The notes under the pieces were generated by a model. The model did not search any database. It saw nothing but the letters and a program-made list of their open reading frames with translations, and was not told the origin of the DNA. Made by a program: the position numbers and the translations under genes. A stretch of DNA of 64,000 bases from Druceiella hillmani (lineage: Eukaryota > Arthropoda > Insecta > Lepidoptera > Hepialidae): positions 382,001-446,000 of the forward strand of contig JAYKKI010000067.1 of assembly GCA_039881145.1 (NCBI GenBank), written 5' to 3'. The stretch's first letter is position 1, and every line of letters starts with the position of its first letter. Shown in pieces: positions 48,832 through 60,409 of the stretch.

Positions 48832-50006
48832 AATATATTCAGTTAACTAAAATTTAATTGTGGTCATCGCACAAGACTCCAGAATATTTAACTTACACCA
48901 ATTAATACCTAGGTCACCCAAGTTCACTTTCATTTTAATCAAATAAATATATAGAATGTACATACATAACATCTGTCTAACTTTAAAAAATAAATATTAA
49001 AATATTGCACCTCTTACTCTGACGCGCTACGTCGTGGTTAAAAAAATAAACAATGTGATGTTACAGATCAGCACTTAAAGCACTAGATGAATTCGCCCAT
49101 TGCTAATGAATAAATATTACCTTTACCAGCTTAAAATTATGTACAATAATTTTATTTTAAATTGGTGGAATGTGCCATTTAGACTTCTCTAAGTCCAAAA
49201 AGCATTTTTAGAATGTTTGTCTGTCTGTCCTTTTTTATAGAGTCAGGCAAAGTTATTGAACCGATTTTAATGAATATTTCAAGGCAAAAATTTCTAGGTT
49301 TACATTAACATTTGGACTACCTTTTGTCCCATTCCAATATGTTAAAGACCATTTTGTTTGTATGTCAGTTACTTGTTTATTTGTTTGCTTATTTATTAAA
49401 TATAATGTAAAAACTACCAGAAGTAAACTTTTTATAAGATAAAAATAAAAATATGTATAGTTTTTCTTTCATTAAATACTTCCTGAAGAATTTAAAACTA
49501 AATTATAAGCAGTCAGGTAGTAAGGTCGCACACGCAGATATAAAATTGACGAATGAAAATTATGGGAAATACTAGAGCAATTCGTTTTGAGGTTTAAAGT
49601 AGAATACAAAACAGTAGTATTCCAGTCAAGGATACTTTGGAGATGAAAACATTATTCCCAGATAAAAATTGCGCCGCAAATATTAAATATATACATGAAT
49701 TAATCAGAATCTAAACGCTTGTGAAATATACAAAATAAAATCGAGATAAGATATCATATATGTCAGAAACCCAACAACCAATTTCCAGGAATATTAAGAG
49801 GCCATAGTATGGTATATGGACAATAATTGGTTCAAGAGAAACGAAAGAAAAAACAAATTTTCAACAAATATACTATATACGAAACACAAATTTCGGCAAA
49901 TACATATTTCCTTAGGAAAAGTAATTTCCTCTGAAAGTAAAAAAAATATCAAAGCACTAACGTGTAGCGTAGAATAAAAATCATTTTACAAATGTGTAGT
50001 ACAAGT

Positions 50007-50118
50007 AACAAAGAAACTGCTTTGATAAACATTTTGCTAATTTCGAAAATAAAATGCATTTGGTATTCCATTTTATTTTCGAAATTAGTAAAATGTTTAT
50101 CAAAGCAGTTTCTTTGTT
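50007..50118. repeat. 50-bp near-perfect hairpin
   Basis: Arms 50,007-50,056 and 50,069-50,118 are complementary with one mismatch and a 12-nt loop. The arm begins AACAAAGAAACTGCTTTGAT. No coding capacity. It resembles a short foldback element. Confidence 0.95.
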
Positions 50119-50639
50119 CCTAAACTAAAACAACGAAACTGACAAATAAAAGTATTTACATATAAAAAGTTTATGCAAAAACTTTTTTATTACCTTCCGT
50201 TATATTGTGTTTTCAGGATTACCTTAAAAGGAAAAACGAAACCCTTGAATGACCCTTTTCTTTGAAAAAGGCTTTACCCAGAAACTTGAAATTTGACGCA
50301 GTAATACAACATATTAACCCGCACATATCGTAATAGACAATAGAATAGGGCAAATTATGTACTCGAAAGGAAAGATATAACAGGCAATACATTTACATTT
50401 TTCTATTTCCAAAGCCGCTTTACTCAAAAACCATGAGACATGGAAATTTGAAAGTAGGCACAATAGCACACCACATATTTTGTACATTTCACACCAACAA
50501 CTCTCATTGAAATTTTCGTGTAACAATTAAGACGAGATAAATAAAGGTCTTTGAGAAATATTTTTTCTTATTTTAATTATTATATGGAGAATCATTTGAA
50601 AACAAAGATTTACAAAGATATTTTTTCACAATTTTAAAT

Positions 50640-51300
50640 TGTTTATTAAAAAGGATATTCTGAAAAATGTAGCATGCCACCCTCTTATTTCTGAAGCTAC
50701 TGAGCCAAAAATCATAGACAAAATAGGGTTGGTAAAATATGACAAGGAGATTGCAAGAAAATTATAGCGATTACCTTGGATCGTATAATGTTTAAATACG
50801 CACCATGTTTATACGCATGTGACAGTAATCGTATATAATACGTTGCAGTATATTTACGTTGTGAAAAATTAATAATTGTCAATATTTTAATAAAACATCG
50901 TCACCAGCTAATACGTTTATATGAGAATTTTATGGGGTGGTGGGAGGAGGGAGGCAAACAAGTCACTGTTATTTTTTTAATTCCATATGTAGTGCAACGG
51001 TCGGTTTGAAAGGTCTTATAATAAAAATTCATGAAAACTATTTTCTTCATAATTTTGTGTAGTAAATCCTTTTATGTAAAAGGAAAAACATTTATTTTCA
51101 AAAAGACTTAACCTAAAATTACGAAAAAATAGCATTTTAAAAGCTTACGCAAAAGTTACAGGATAAATGTAGCGATTATCCAAGAAATTTTAACTTTTGA
51201 AATATGCGCCATATTCTTACGCGCGTGAAAAACATATTGGACAATATATCCACGTTGTAATTAATATTTGTAAATAGGTTAATAGAAATATTACGTACCC
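50640..51300 (+). repeat. Pair of diverged direct repeats
   Basis: The block at about 50,755-50,905 (GCGATTACC, TACGCACCATGTTTATACGC, ATATTTACGTTGTG) is paralleled at about 51,165-51,295 (GCGATTATCC, ATGCGCCATATTCTTACGC, ATATATCCACGTTGT). Both are followed by AATTAATA and AATATTTTAATA-like words. The copies are old and indel-rich. Related CCATGAGACATGGAAATTTG wording lies just upstream at 50,283-50,470. Confidence 0.55.
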
Positions 51301-51663
51301 ATAAGTATTTATAAGTAAATACATGTATACCGAATCTTCGTGGTAGGAGTTCCACTCGTGCTTGACAGTTTTTTTATTCTTTTCATGCTATTTCAATGTT
51401 AGAGACTGTTCTTATCATTCATATTAACAATCCCACCGCATCAGTTCACAAAATTTAAATTATTTTATCTGTTAGTTGACAATAATGTGTATGCGGAGAT
51501 AAAATCTCTTGTTTATTCTTTGGGGTTTTGATGGTAAATTTTAACTTTAAAATGGCATGCGTCCTTCATGTTTTTATATCATAAATTATAATTAGACAAC
51601 AAGCGGAACAAATAGTAGTCATTAGCGAAAACTTCTTAACTGATTAATTTTATTTATAAATTT

Positions 51664-51783
<120 letters not shown>

Positions 51784-54700
51784 TTACGCATGTAAATATG
51801 ATAAATGTTATAATTTTATCTGATTCTAAATATTAGGTAACAGGATAGATCCAAAAGATAGATAAAATTGCACACACCGTGTAATTTTGTTTTCCCTACG
51901 TAAAATACGTTCCTTAACCGTTCAAATTTCTGAAGCTTGCAATCCGTTAATGAAATTCACACAAATTTAGTGTCCTGCCCCATTTTCAGTTCCTCGAAAT
52001 TTTCGTTGAGTGTACGGAAATGGCAAACGTATCTCATTTTTATATACACGTATATAAATTATGGATTGAACTTTTGATGGATGACGCGAACATGACTTGA
52101 GTTGATATTATGTAATTCATTTTTTAAATCTCTTATATTTCAAAAGATTTTCAATATCAAACTAACTTATTCGTATTGATATCACAGTATCCGTAAGTGG
52201 CATTCGGATTAATCTCTTTATTAAATAAAATATCATTATGATCCGTATATAAAATAAAACTTGATTGAAAAAAAAGAGTCCACTTTGATAGACGTAACCT
52301 ACTTGTGATATCGAAAGTATGTCAGCATCTTATTCTCTTCTCTTCGCACATAAATTCACTAATCTAGGTATACATTCAGAGTGTATTGATTACATACGGA
52401 AACTTTGTACATTTCTTAATATTGCTCTCTGTAACTATGTGTAGTTTATAACCGAAATTACGAATATCGAAATATATTTTTAACCGAATTCGGAATAACG
52501 CTGATGGCAAATGGCAGTCAAAAGAATGAATTCAGTAGAATTGTTGACTACTTATAACATTTGAATTATTAAAAAAATAATAATGAGAAAATATCGAGAG
52601 ACAAATATTTTGTATTTTAGTTTTTCTTAAATTTTTCTTATATATTGGCACTTTGTTTTGAGAAAAAAATTTGTAAAAAATATAGAAATGAAATATACAA
52701 TGCCGTCTAGTTGACTCCTAATGGAAACTCATTGACCTTTATTAGGTAATACACATAATTATCTAGTTTGAATGGCATATCTACCTATGCCATATGAGAA
52801 AAATAATACTAGTTAATTAATTATTCGAGATTTTCGTTAATGAATGCGATAACATGTAGCATCAAATGAACTGTTTCCCAAATGAATATTTATCAAAATG
52901 AATAGATGTTTTATTAAAATTTAATTACACTCGCTGTGAGATATCAATGTGTATTATGAATCCCTTTAATTTAGTACCTCTATTTTTAAATAATGTCATG
53001 AAAATATGCTTCAGTCTCTTTTTGAAACATTTAAATTGTCTACAATTGTAAAAATTCACTGTTATACTTTCAAAATTATTCAACCTGTTAGATACTACAT
53101 TTAAATCTATTCATCGTTTCAATAAGTAGAGTGAATGAATGAATGAGCATTTTCGAGATTAAATTATATGCTTGCATACTTATTTCTTACATTTTTTGGA
53201 AAAATAGCTATGTGAGCTATTTATTTAAGAATGTCGAAATTAATATTACATTGACAAGTCACGTCGCAAAAAAAATTATTAACAAATAGCCATAAAAATA
53301 TACGTTTGATAAAATGTTTTACACGTTTGTAAGAGGAAAAAAATATAATATAATATGCTAATCTTAGCAACTCGCACACAAACTCCTCATCTCACTCCCG
53401 CGTAAGCATTTCGGATTCAGAAAGAGTGCGACCGCTTTTATCATGAAATTCTGTTGATAAGAAACTTTTATATTAAGATTTATTTCTTACATATACTGCA
53501 ATAATGTATATAAAAAATTGCATTTAAGGAAACAAACAAAAGGCAATTCAAGTAGCACATAGGATTTTATTGGTATTTCTCTTCCTCGACTGTATATTAT
53601 ATTGTTGACATTATTAATTTCTTTACACGACTTTGTATTTCCCCCCTCCTCTTCATACGTTTTAGCAGCGAGTTAGGTTTCCATATGACATGTGTTTGAT
53701 ACTATCTCCATAGGTTTCTACCTCTGTGATTGTAATAATCACGCTCTGGCATGGCGTATTCTTATTTTCATTCATTCTACTTTCATCCCTCTTTAGCGAA
53801 TTTTCCAAATAAACGCGCTATTCAGGCCGTCCTGACCTAAATTTTCAAAAAATTCACTATGTCTTTACCAATCATGCATTCATACATGCTACAACTCATA
53901 AAAACGGATCCTTTGGAAGTCCAGAAGAATAGTATTACCGAATAGTATTCTACTCAGTGAGGGGCCTTACCGAAATCGATTACCGATATTCGGAGGACTT
54001 GCAGTAATATTCTTTAGACATGTAATTTATTTAGGTAAATTCATAGACGACCGGCTCATGGATATGCAAATTTCATTTTTTATTCAAACCACAATTTTAC
54101 CAGGCTATGAAATTAGCATTCCCGTATATTTTAAGTTTTGCTGTAGGCAAATTTATTAAAGGAAAAATATACATAAATATGAATATAAAAACAAAAAAAA
54201 ACACTGATTAGAAAATAAGTGAATCTTCCAATATATCAAAAATAGCAATTGGAAAAAGTCGTAAAAATGTACAAATTGTAAAAGGAGTATCGGATTAAGA
54301 AAAATGATGCGTTTTTAAATTATTGAAATACTGAAAATCAGGTACATGAGATACATTTGAGTCTGGTCAATTTCTCAGTTTCGTCGCTTAATTTAATATA
54401 GTGCAGAATTATATTTTGTGTTGAGATCTCGGGATATTTTCTTCAGGAGACCCATTCAAAGTGATATGCTGTTAAAATTTGGACTGGAGATATGAAAATG
54501 TTAAGAACGTAAAATTAAAAGCAAAGGAAGCTCACGAGTTTACAATTTTTCTCCGTTCAATTCATAAACTATACTCCAACGAAACGTGATCCACAAAATA
54601 TTTACAAAGCGTACTGTTAAATAATTTTTTTCAGCTAAAAGTATATATCAGCTTAAAGCTTTATTCATTTTAATAAACAACACGATGTTTTATTAAGTTA

Positions 54701-57500
54701 TATCACTATTAAATTATCGATCTAAAACATTCTGTGCCTTAAAATAATGACTTACTTTCAAAACTAACCAATGTATAACAATAAAGTTAGTTTTAACATT
54801 TAAAAAAAAATGTTCTACAATGTCGGAATGGAAAGGAAAAAAAGAACAATTTACATTAAAAAATAATAAGGTAGCGGAGATACTGCCCTTTCATTGTTGG
54901 TTACAAATTAAATCGCCCCTTGATGAAATGTTTCATGTTTTGCTAAAATAATTAATTCCGACTCTTTTATCCTGCCCTCTTAAATAAATTATTGTTTTTA
55001 CTTCGTTATTTTTCTCCTTTTATTTGCCTAGGATGAGATTGTTATAATTAAATCTTATTTATATTAAAGAAAATTTTAAATATTGTTTTCACTCCATTGT
55101 AAACGGAATCGTATACTGTATGTAGGTTATATAATGTACATGATCCCGACATATAATTTATCAAATTTCTCTCGGCAAGCCCAAGAGAAATTCAGATGAA
55201 TAAATAAGTCCCTTTAATTTTTTATTAATATTTGAATTGCTCTAGTTTAAAACATTTGACAGAATTTCAATGATTTTAATAATAATTACTTTGCCCATTT
55301 AGATACAGGCTAATTAAAAAAAAAATTAATTAACAAACTGAACAATAAAGTAGTTAATATGGACCAACCCTAAAAATATATTTTAGTAATTACGTACATT
55401 GCAAAAAAAATGTCCGTTGGCTCACTTCCGTTATAATAGTGATATGAAGCTAAATATGTAATGCAGAAATATACGTTTCGATAATATTATTTCTTTTTTA
55501 ACCAGCAGCATAAATTCAAATTCGACAAAACACTTGTCACTCGGTTCGTATCAGATCATATCCACAAGAGTTTGTTCATGAATTGCGAATTATAGAAAGC
55601 ATTATAAACCGTTACACACATCAACCACATAATTACAATTATCTACTCTCGTAATGAAATATGTATCCTGCTTTTCTCAATACGACGAATGGAATATCTA
55701 AAATATTAACGCCCCGAATTAAAAATTGATTGCATTATCGAAACAAAATAAGGCAGTTTAAGATACAAAAGGAGTTACATCTAAAAATTTATTCAATATT
55801 TAAGTTATGACATAGAATATTCGTTGATTGTGATCTTTACTATATGCATATAATCTACTCGCTTTCTAAGTATATTCTTTTTTAATGCAAAATCTATTAA
55901 CCAATGTTTAGTCTTTACAATCCTGGCATTCCCTCTGCCGATCCCATAGAATGCTGGTAGACTCTGCAGGTTGTATAAAACTAACAATGTTGAAAATAAC
56001 ATCTTTCACGTTCTTCCTGCTTCTGTCCACTTTAAATAAGAATTTAGACAGTGTTTAGAGTAAACATATCGTAAAGTACGGTTTATCTCACCTTCTTTGT
56101 ACATATCTGAGCTGCAATTTTGAAAATCTCTTCTAGAGAGTATCCTTTTTAAGAATTTTATCCACAAAATTACATCAGATTCGATCTTTGGGGCTGTAAA
56201 TAGGAAACAATCAGCATTTAAAAAATAGGAACAATCAGCATTTAAAAAATAGGAACTTGTAAATAGGAACATACAACAGGTATTCATCTATCAAAACTCA
56301 ACACAATACTATGGCAGACTTTCCGCTTTGATGCATCATGGAAAAGTCGTAGAAAATCTACAATGCTATAAGATATACATTAAAAGTATATAAAAGCGAG
56401 GATGTTCATAATTTTTTCAATGTGTTCCCGAAATATGATATTTGGTTTTCATACAATAGAGACATACTCATTCACTGACGCTCTCACGAATTACCTGCAC
56501 AACTTGTAACATTAGTTAAATTTGTAACGATTGACATAATATCACATCAAATAGCGATATAATTCTGAAACATCTGAAAAATAGAATATTATTAAATGGA
56601 TATTGGTTTTAACGAAGTATGAAAAAAGGCTACTCCTAAGTTGAATAATAAACCCTAGTTAAACAATATACCATAAACATTTTTATTCACGTACGTACAG
56701 GATCCACTTATACCACCCAAAAGCATCGATATATGAAAGTATTACGAGAAAAAAAATGGTTATAAAATGTAGTACGGACAATAACAAATAAAATATAAAT
56801 ATGCAATAATTCAAATAGCCCTCACTCTAAGTTGTGATCTACAATGCAACCCCATAATCCTATTTAAAAAAAATATCGATACTGGGTGCATCTTGTAATA
56901 TTGTCTTGAAAAATGTGAGTGCACGAAAGATAGGTTAGCGCTGGAGGATTCCCTGTGTGCTCTAGATGGGCCAATTAATTTTCCCTAGTTTTAAAAGAAA
57001 TTTGTAAAATAAAACTATTTTTATTTAATATTTTGAAATCCTTGCTGATTTTAATTGAAATTCAAACCGTTGTAAAATTTTGAACAGTGTAAACAAACAA
57101 TTCATTCTCTCCAAGACTAAATCAAATCATCCCAGCAATATTAGAATGAAAAAGAGAATTATTACCTTGTTATTGTCTGCAACTAATTTAAACGCGTCGT
57201 GATGAAACATTTCATAGTTTGTCTTATTTCACCATAGTAAACAAATCGTTGATAGAATCGTTGAAAATAACTTCCTAATTATCCTCTTTTTTAATTTGCT
57301 TTACAGACCACAAGGCAAATAAAAGAGGGACTGGATAAATATACTAAAACATAATTTATATTAAATAAACATGGAAATATTTTATTTCAGTTTGTCGAAA
57401 ATAACATTGTATATTAATACCTGAAGTAAATTTATTAAAAAGTAAAATTTATTTTTTATTCTTTATTAAATAGTAAAATTTCTTTTTTATTTTTTATTTA

Positions 57501-57557
57501 TTGAATATATTTGGCGTTAATTTTGTAGAAATTCATTATTCACAATTAAATGAAACT
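57501..57557 (-). repeat. 139-bp dispersed repeat, 3' fragment
   Basis: The reverse complement gives the last 57 bp of the family: AGTTTCATTTAATTGTGAAT, AATGAATTTCTACAAAATTA, ACGCCAAATATATTCAA. It is almost identical to copy A over this part. It lies about 0.5 kb from the errantivirus LTR but outside it. Confidence 0.85.
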
Positions 57558-58033
57558 AATAATTCATTTAATCATTTTTTATTATTATTAATTTATGAAA
57601 AAGTAAAATTTCTTTTTCATTTTCTTCAAATTATCTATCGCGTCAGGTGAACATTGTTAACAGGCTAGATTTTTTCAGAGATTTTTTTCATAAATTGTTC
57701 AATTTTGTAGATAGTGCGTTTCTTATTTGATCGGGTAGTAATCTGTTGACGACAAGTTTTGTATTCTTTGCTTTCCCAATTGCCAACTATAAGGTATCTT
57801 CTCAACACATGAGGAAAATATGACGCTGTGTTTTATTGAAACGGGTAATAAACGAGTATTTTATTGGAGATAGGAGATGATATTGAAGGTAGGAGAGATA
57901 CATCTGTGTTTTATATATTATTCAAGCTATTCTTCGAATATACCTTAAACATCAGATCTTCAAAGTATTCGTCATTGATATTTCTCTAGTTCACGTTTCC
58001 CTCACACATGGGGAATAGGAAAGATAAACGCAC

Positions 58034-58413
58034 TGTTATGACGACTTTAAGTTTTAATATAAAAAAAAACAATTTTTTTTTAGATATTATTATTTAAACG
58101 AATTATTACAATTATTATATTTTATAAAATATTTAGTTAGACTTTGATCGCGCTTGTATCTGGATTACGACTGACGCGGACTAAGGACTGGATTGAACTG
58201 TGGTTATCTGAACTTCGTGAAGCTTCGGTCCAGGGTTTATAAAAGATAAGAAATGCTGATGCATCTGGGAGTGGAGTTTGCTGACGGGCCTGGGAACAGA
58301 GCTTGTCATGGTAATGCAATACTCTGGCAGCCGGATGCCCTTATCATGTTGATACGAGAATCGTGAGACAGGTGCTGTGTAAGCATTACTGCTAGCAAGT
58401 ACAGGATATAACA
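58034..58413 (-). repeat. 3' long terminal repeat, 380 bp
   Basis: On the minus strand the LTR runs from TGTTATATCC, directly after the polypurine tract, to GTCATAACA. The ends form a 6-bp inverted repeat (TGTTAT/ATAACA) with the usual TG...CA. A 60-codon frame at 58,137-58,319 lies wholly in the LTR and is not a gene. A TATA-like element lies at 58,236-58,245. No canonical AATAAA was seen downstream of it. The second LTR is outside the window, so the boundaries rest on the terminal sequences and the adjacent polypurine tract. Confidence 0.85.
58236..58245 (-). promoter_or_regulatory. TATA-like element in LTR
   Basis: CTTTTATAAA on the minus strand, about 170 bp into the LTR. Transcription would start about 25-30 bp further left. 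Several errantivirus promoters are TATA-less with initiator elements, so its role is uncertain. Confidence 0.4.
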
Positions 58414-58425
58414 GCTCCCCCGTTT
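58414..58425 (-). promoter_or_regulatory. Polypurine tract
   Basis: On the minus strand AAACGGGGGAGC immediately precedes the LTR. This is the expected priming site for second-strand synthesis, and its position supports the LTR boundary. Confidence 0.8.
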
Positions 58426-58431
58426 AGGAGT

Positions 58432-58455
58432 AAACTTACACCCTTGTGTAAGTTT
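58432..58455. repeat. 10-bp perfect hairpin overlapping the env stop codon
   Basis: AAACTTACAC, loop CCTT, GTGTAAGTTT. The env TAA is at 58,454-58,456, so the hairpin begins in the last bases of env and ends just before the polypurine tract. Confidence 0.9.
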
Positions 58456-60226
58456 ATGTCATAGAGGTTCTGATTCTAGGTATTGGGATTGGGAGGTTGA
58501 CTGAGCTTGTTTCACAGACATGTTCGGATTCTATATCATTTGAGTTAGGCGCAGATCTAACTAGATATTTTTTACATTTAAGTTTACAATTATAAATCTT
58601 ATAACTAACAAAGAATACTATACTTAAGAGTATACAAATAGTAGTATATGAATAATATTGCCCATATTCTAAAATGTGAGGTTTACCTATTAGGTCTAAG
58701 TTACTCGTGATTTCTTTGAATATTTTGTCATTTTCTTTAAAAGAGTCTAAGTTAATATTCTTTATTTTTACAGCTGGTGTATCAAAGTTTATTACTTCAA
58801 ATTTCAATGTATTGCAACATGTATCTTTCATTATGTCAAAATTTAAGTTAACTGGGTTTGCTTTTATTTTAATATCGGATTTAGCAAGTAATTGTCTTTC
58901 TTTAAAATATCCATAACATTCAGACGGTATATCAAGTATACCAGTGCCTATTATATAATTTTCATAAACATTTTCTTTAGGGCAGTCAATTGAAATTTTT
59001 GTTTTTTGAGAAATGATGAAAATCCATTTACCATTTTCTAGTTGTTGCCAAATTTCCAAATTTCCGGAAAGAAATTTAGTTTCACATTGTTTTGGAATGG
59101 AAGTTACAACTTTAGAAATCATTTCACTTTCGCAAGTTGAGTTAGCAGAGCTAGAGTAAACATTAGTCATGTCACATAAATAAAATTGAATTTTACAATT
59201 TCTTAGATTTTCTAAGTTACAAAAATAATTCTTATCTCTAGTTACACCAATATATTTAGATGAAGGGATTATGGTTACATAGGTTTTGTGGTTTGTTTCA
59301 TTATATGCTACAGGTAATGGTAGATTATGATACAGATCAAATTCTAGTACATTAACTAATGGTATCCTTAATACAAATATAATTTTATTATTGGAATAAT
59401 AGCTCAACATTTCAGATATGTTAATTAATATGTGAATATGATCTAAATCTAATGATACAGGTAACAACTTAAAGCTAGGTATAAATCTATAATTATCCAC
59501 TAGGTCTTGATAGAGTTGTTTTGGTGAAATAATTGACGGATACAAGACGTTATTTTTACTGAACATAACGGCGTTTATTATGTCTTCAATTTTGAAAGAT
59601 AATGTGAGTAGACTATTTTCTAGCATGTTTAATAATTCCATGAATTTAGCTTTCAACAATAATTTATTAGATACAATAGTCAAGTTTTTCAAACTTAATG
59701 CAATATTTTCGACAGCGCTATTCAAACTTTGTTCATTAATATTTATTTTATTTAGTATTTCTTGCAAAGCGGACAGGGTTGTCGATGTAATTAGAATATT
59801 TTCCTTTACGTATTTTGCTAACATTCTTTGGTCTGTTTCTACGTTTTGAATAGCGTTATTATATTTAATAGCGTCATCTTCATCTAATGTACCAAAAATG
59901 TGTTTGAAGACGGTTCCAACACCGCCGAACCAGGCTGAGCGTTTAGATCGTGTTGAAATTAAATGGGATATAGAATCGAAATTATTGATCATATCATAAT
60001 AACGTGTAGAGAGAGGTTGAATGAGATTATGGCACTCCATATTGTTGAAGATATCATTTTGTTTGCAAAGAAACCTTACCGTTCCGAAGATAGTGTTCAT
60101 ATTATCTAGGTGTGGCTTTATGAAGGAGATATCAATAGGAATAACCACACTGAGGTGGTCATTGATGAGTTTTAATGAGCCGACAGGATCAAAGTACATA
60201 CCAGGGCTGCTGTTTATCGGTTGCAT
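58454..60226 (-). CDS. env: Errantivirus envelope protein (baculovirus F-like), intact frame
   Basis: This 590-codon frame matches errantivirus Env, related to the F fusion proteins of baculoviruses, which mediate membrane fusion. A dibasic furin-type site RSKR is at residues 93-96, followed by a Gly- and Phe-rich fusion segment (residues about 97-112, AWFGGVGTVF then IFG) and an acidic LDEDDA. A long helical, Asn/Leu-rich region follows. A single membrane span lies at residues about 524-542, then a cytoplasmic tail of about 48 residues with Lys/Cys next to the membrane. Length is close to that of family members. The first ATG lies after the region that should encode the signal peptide, so the natural start is probably further upstream, reached by splicing. 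No stop or frameshift interrupts it, unlike pol. Confidence 0.92.
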   Translation of the reverse strand: MQPINSSPGMYFDPVGSLKLINDHLSVVIPIDISFIKPHLDNMNTIFGTVRFLCKQNDIFNNMECHNLIQPLSTRYYDMINNFDSISHLISTRSKRSAWFGGVGTVFKHIFGTLDEDDAIKYNNAIQNVETDQRMLAKYVKENILITSTTLSALQEILNKININEQSLNSAVENIALSLKNLTIVSNKLLLKAKFMELLNMLENSLLTLSFKIEDIINAVMFSKNNVLYPSIISPKQLYQDLVDNYRFIPSFKLLPVSLDLDHIHILINISEMLSYYSNNKIIFVLRIPLVNVLEFDLYHNLPLPVAYNETNHKTYVTIIPSSKYIGVTRDKNYFCNLENLRNCKIQFYLCDMTNVYSSSANSTCESEMISKVVTSIPKQCETKFLSGNLEIWQQLENGKWIFIISQKTKISIDCPKENVYENYIIGTGILDIPSECYGYFKERQLLAKSDIKIKANPVNLNFDIMKDTCCNTLKFEVINFDTPAVKIKNINLDSFKENDKIFKEITSNLDLIGKPHILEYGQYYSYTTICILLSIVFFVSYKIYNCKLKCKKYLVRSAPNSNDIESEHVCETSSVNLPIPIPRIRTSMT

Positions 60227-60328
60227 AAAATCTGCATGTGCCTGGACGATGGCACTGTAACATGTGTAAATTATAAATGTAAAGGCGATTATTTGTAAAA
60301 GTTGTATAAAAGATGTGTATAAAACTAT
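60227..60328 (-). other. Open upstream extension of env, probable signal peptide and splice acceptor
   Basis: The env frame is open for 34 more codons above its first ATG, up to a TAA at 60,329-60,331. No ATG occurs in this part. It encodes a hydrophobic stretch (LLQIIAFTFIIYTCYSAIV) followed by small residues, as expected of a signal peptide. AAATAG|TTTT at 60,324/60,325 follows a TA-rich tract and could be the 3' splice site of the subgenomic env mRNA known from gypsy-type elements, with the initiator codon supplied by the upstream exon. The acceptor choice is inference. Confidence 0.5.
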
Positions 60329-60409
60329 TTATGTATATATATATATCTAAATAGTAGAAATATTAGTAAAGTATATAATAAACTAAAGATAAAAATAATT
60401 AAATATTAT

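Noticed and set aside
58137..58319. 60-codon minus-strand frame
   Set aside because: It lies entirely within the 3' LTR of the errantivirus and has no resemblance to a protein family.
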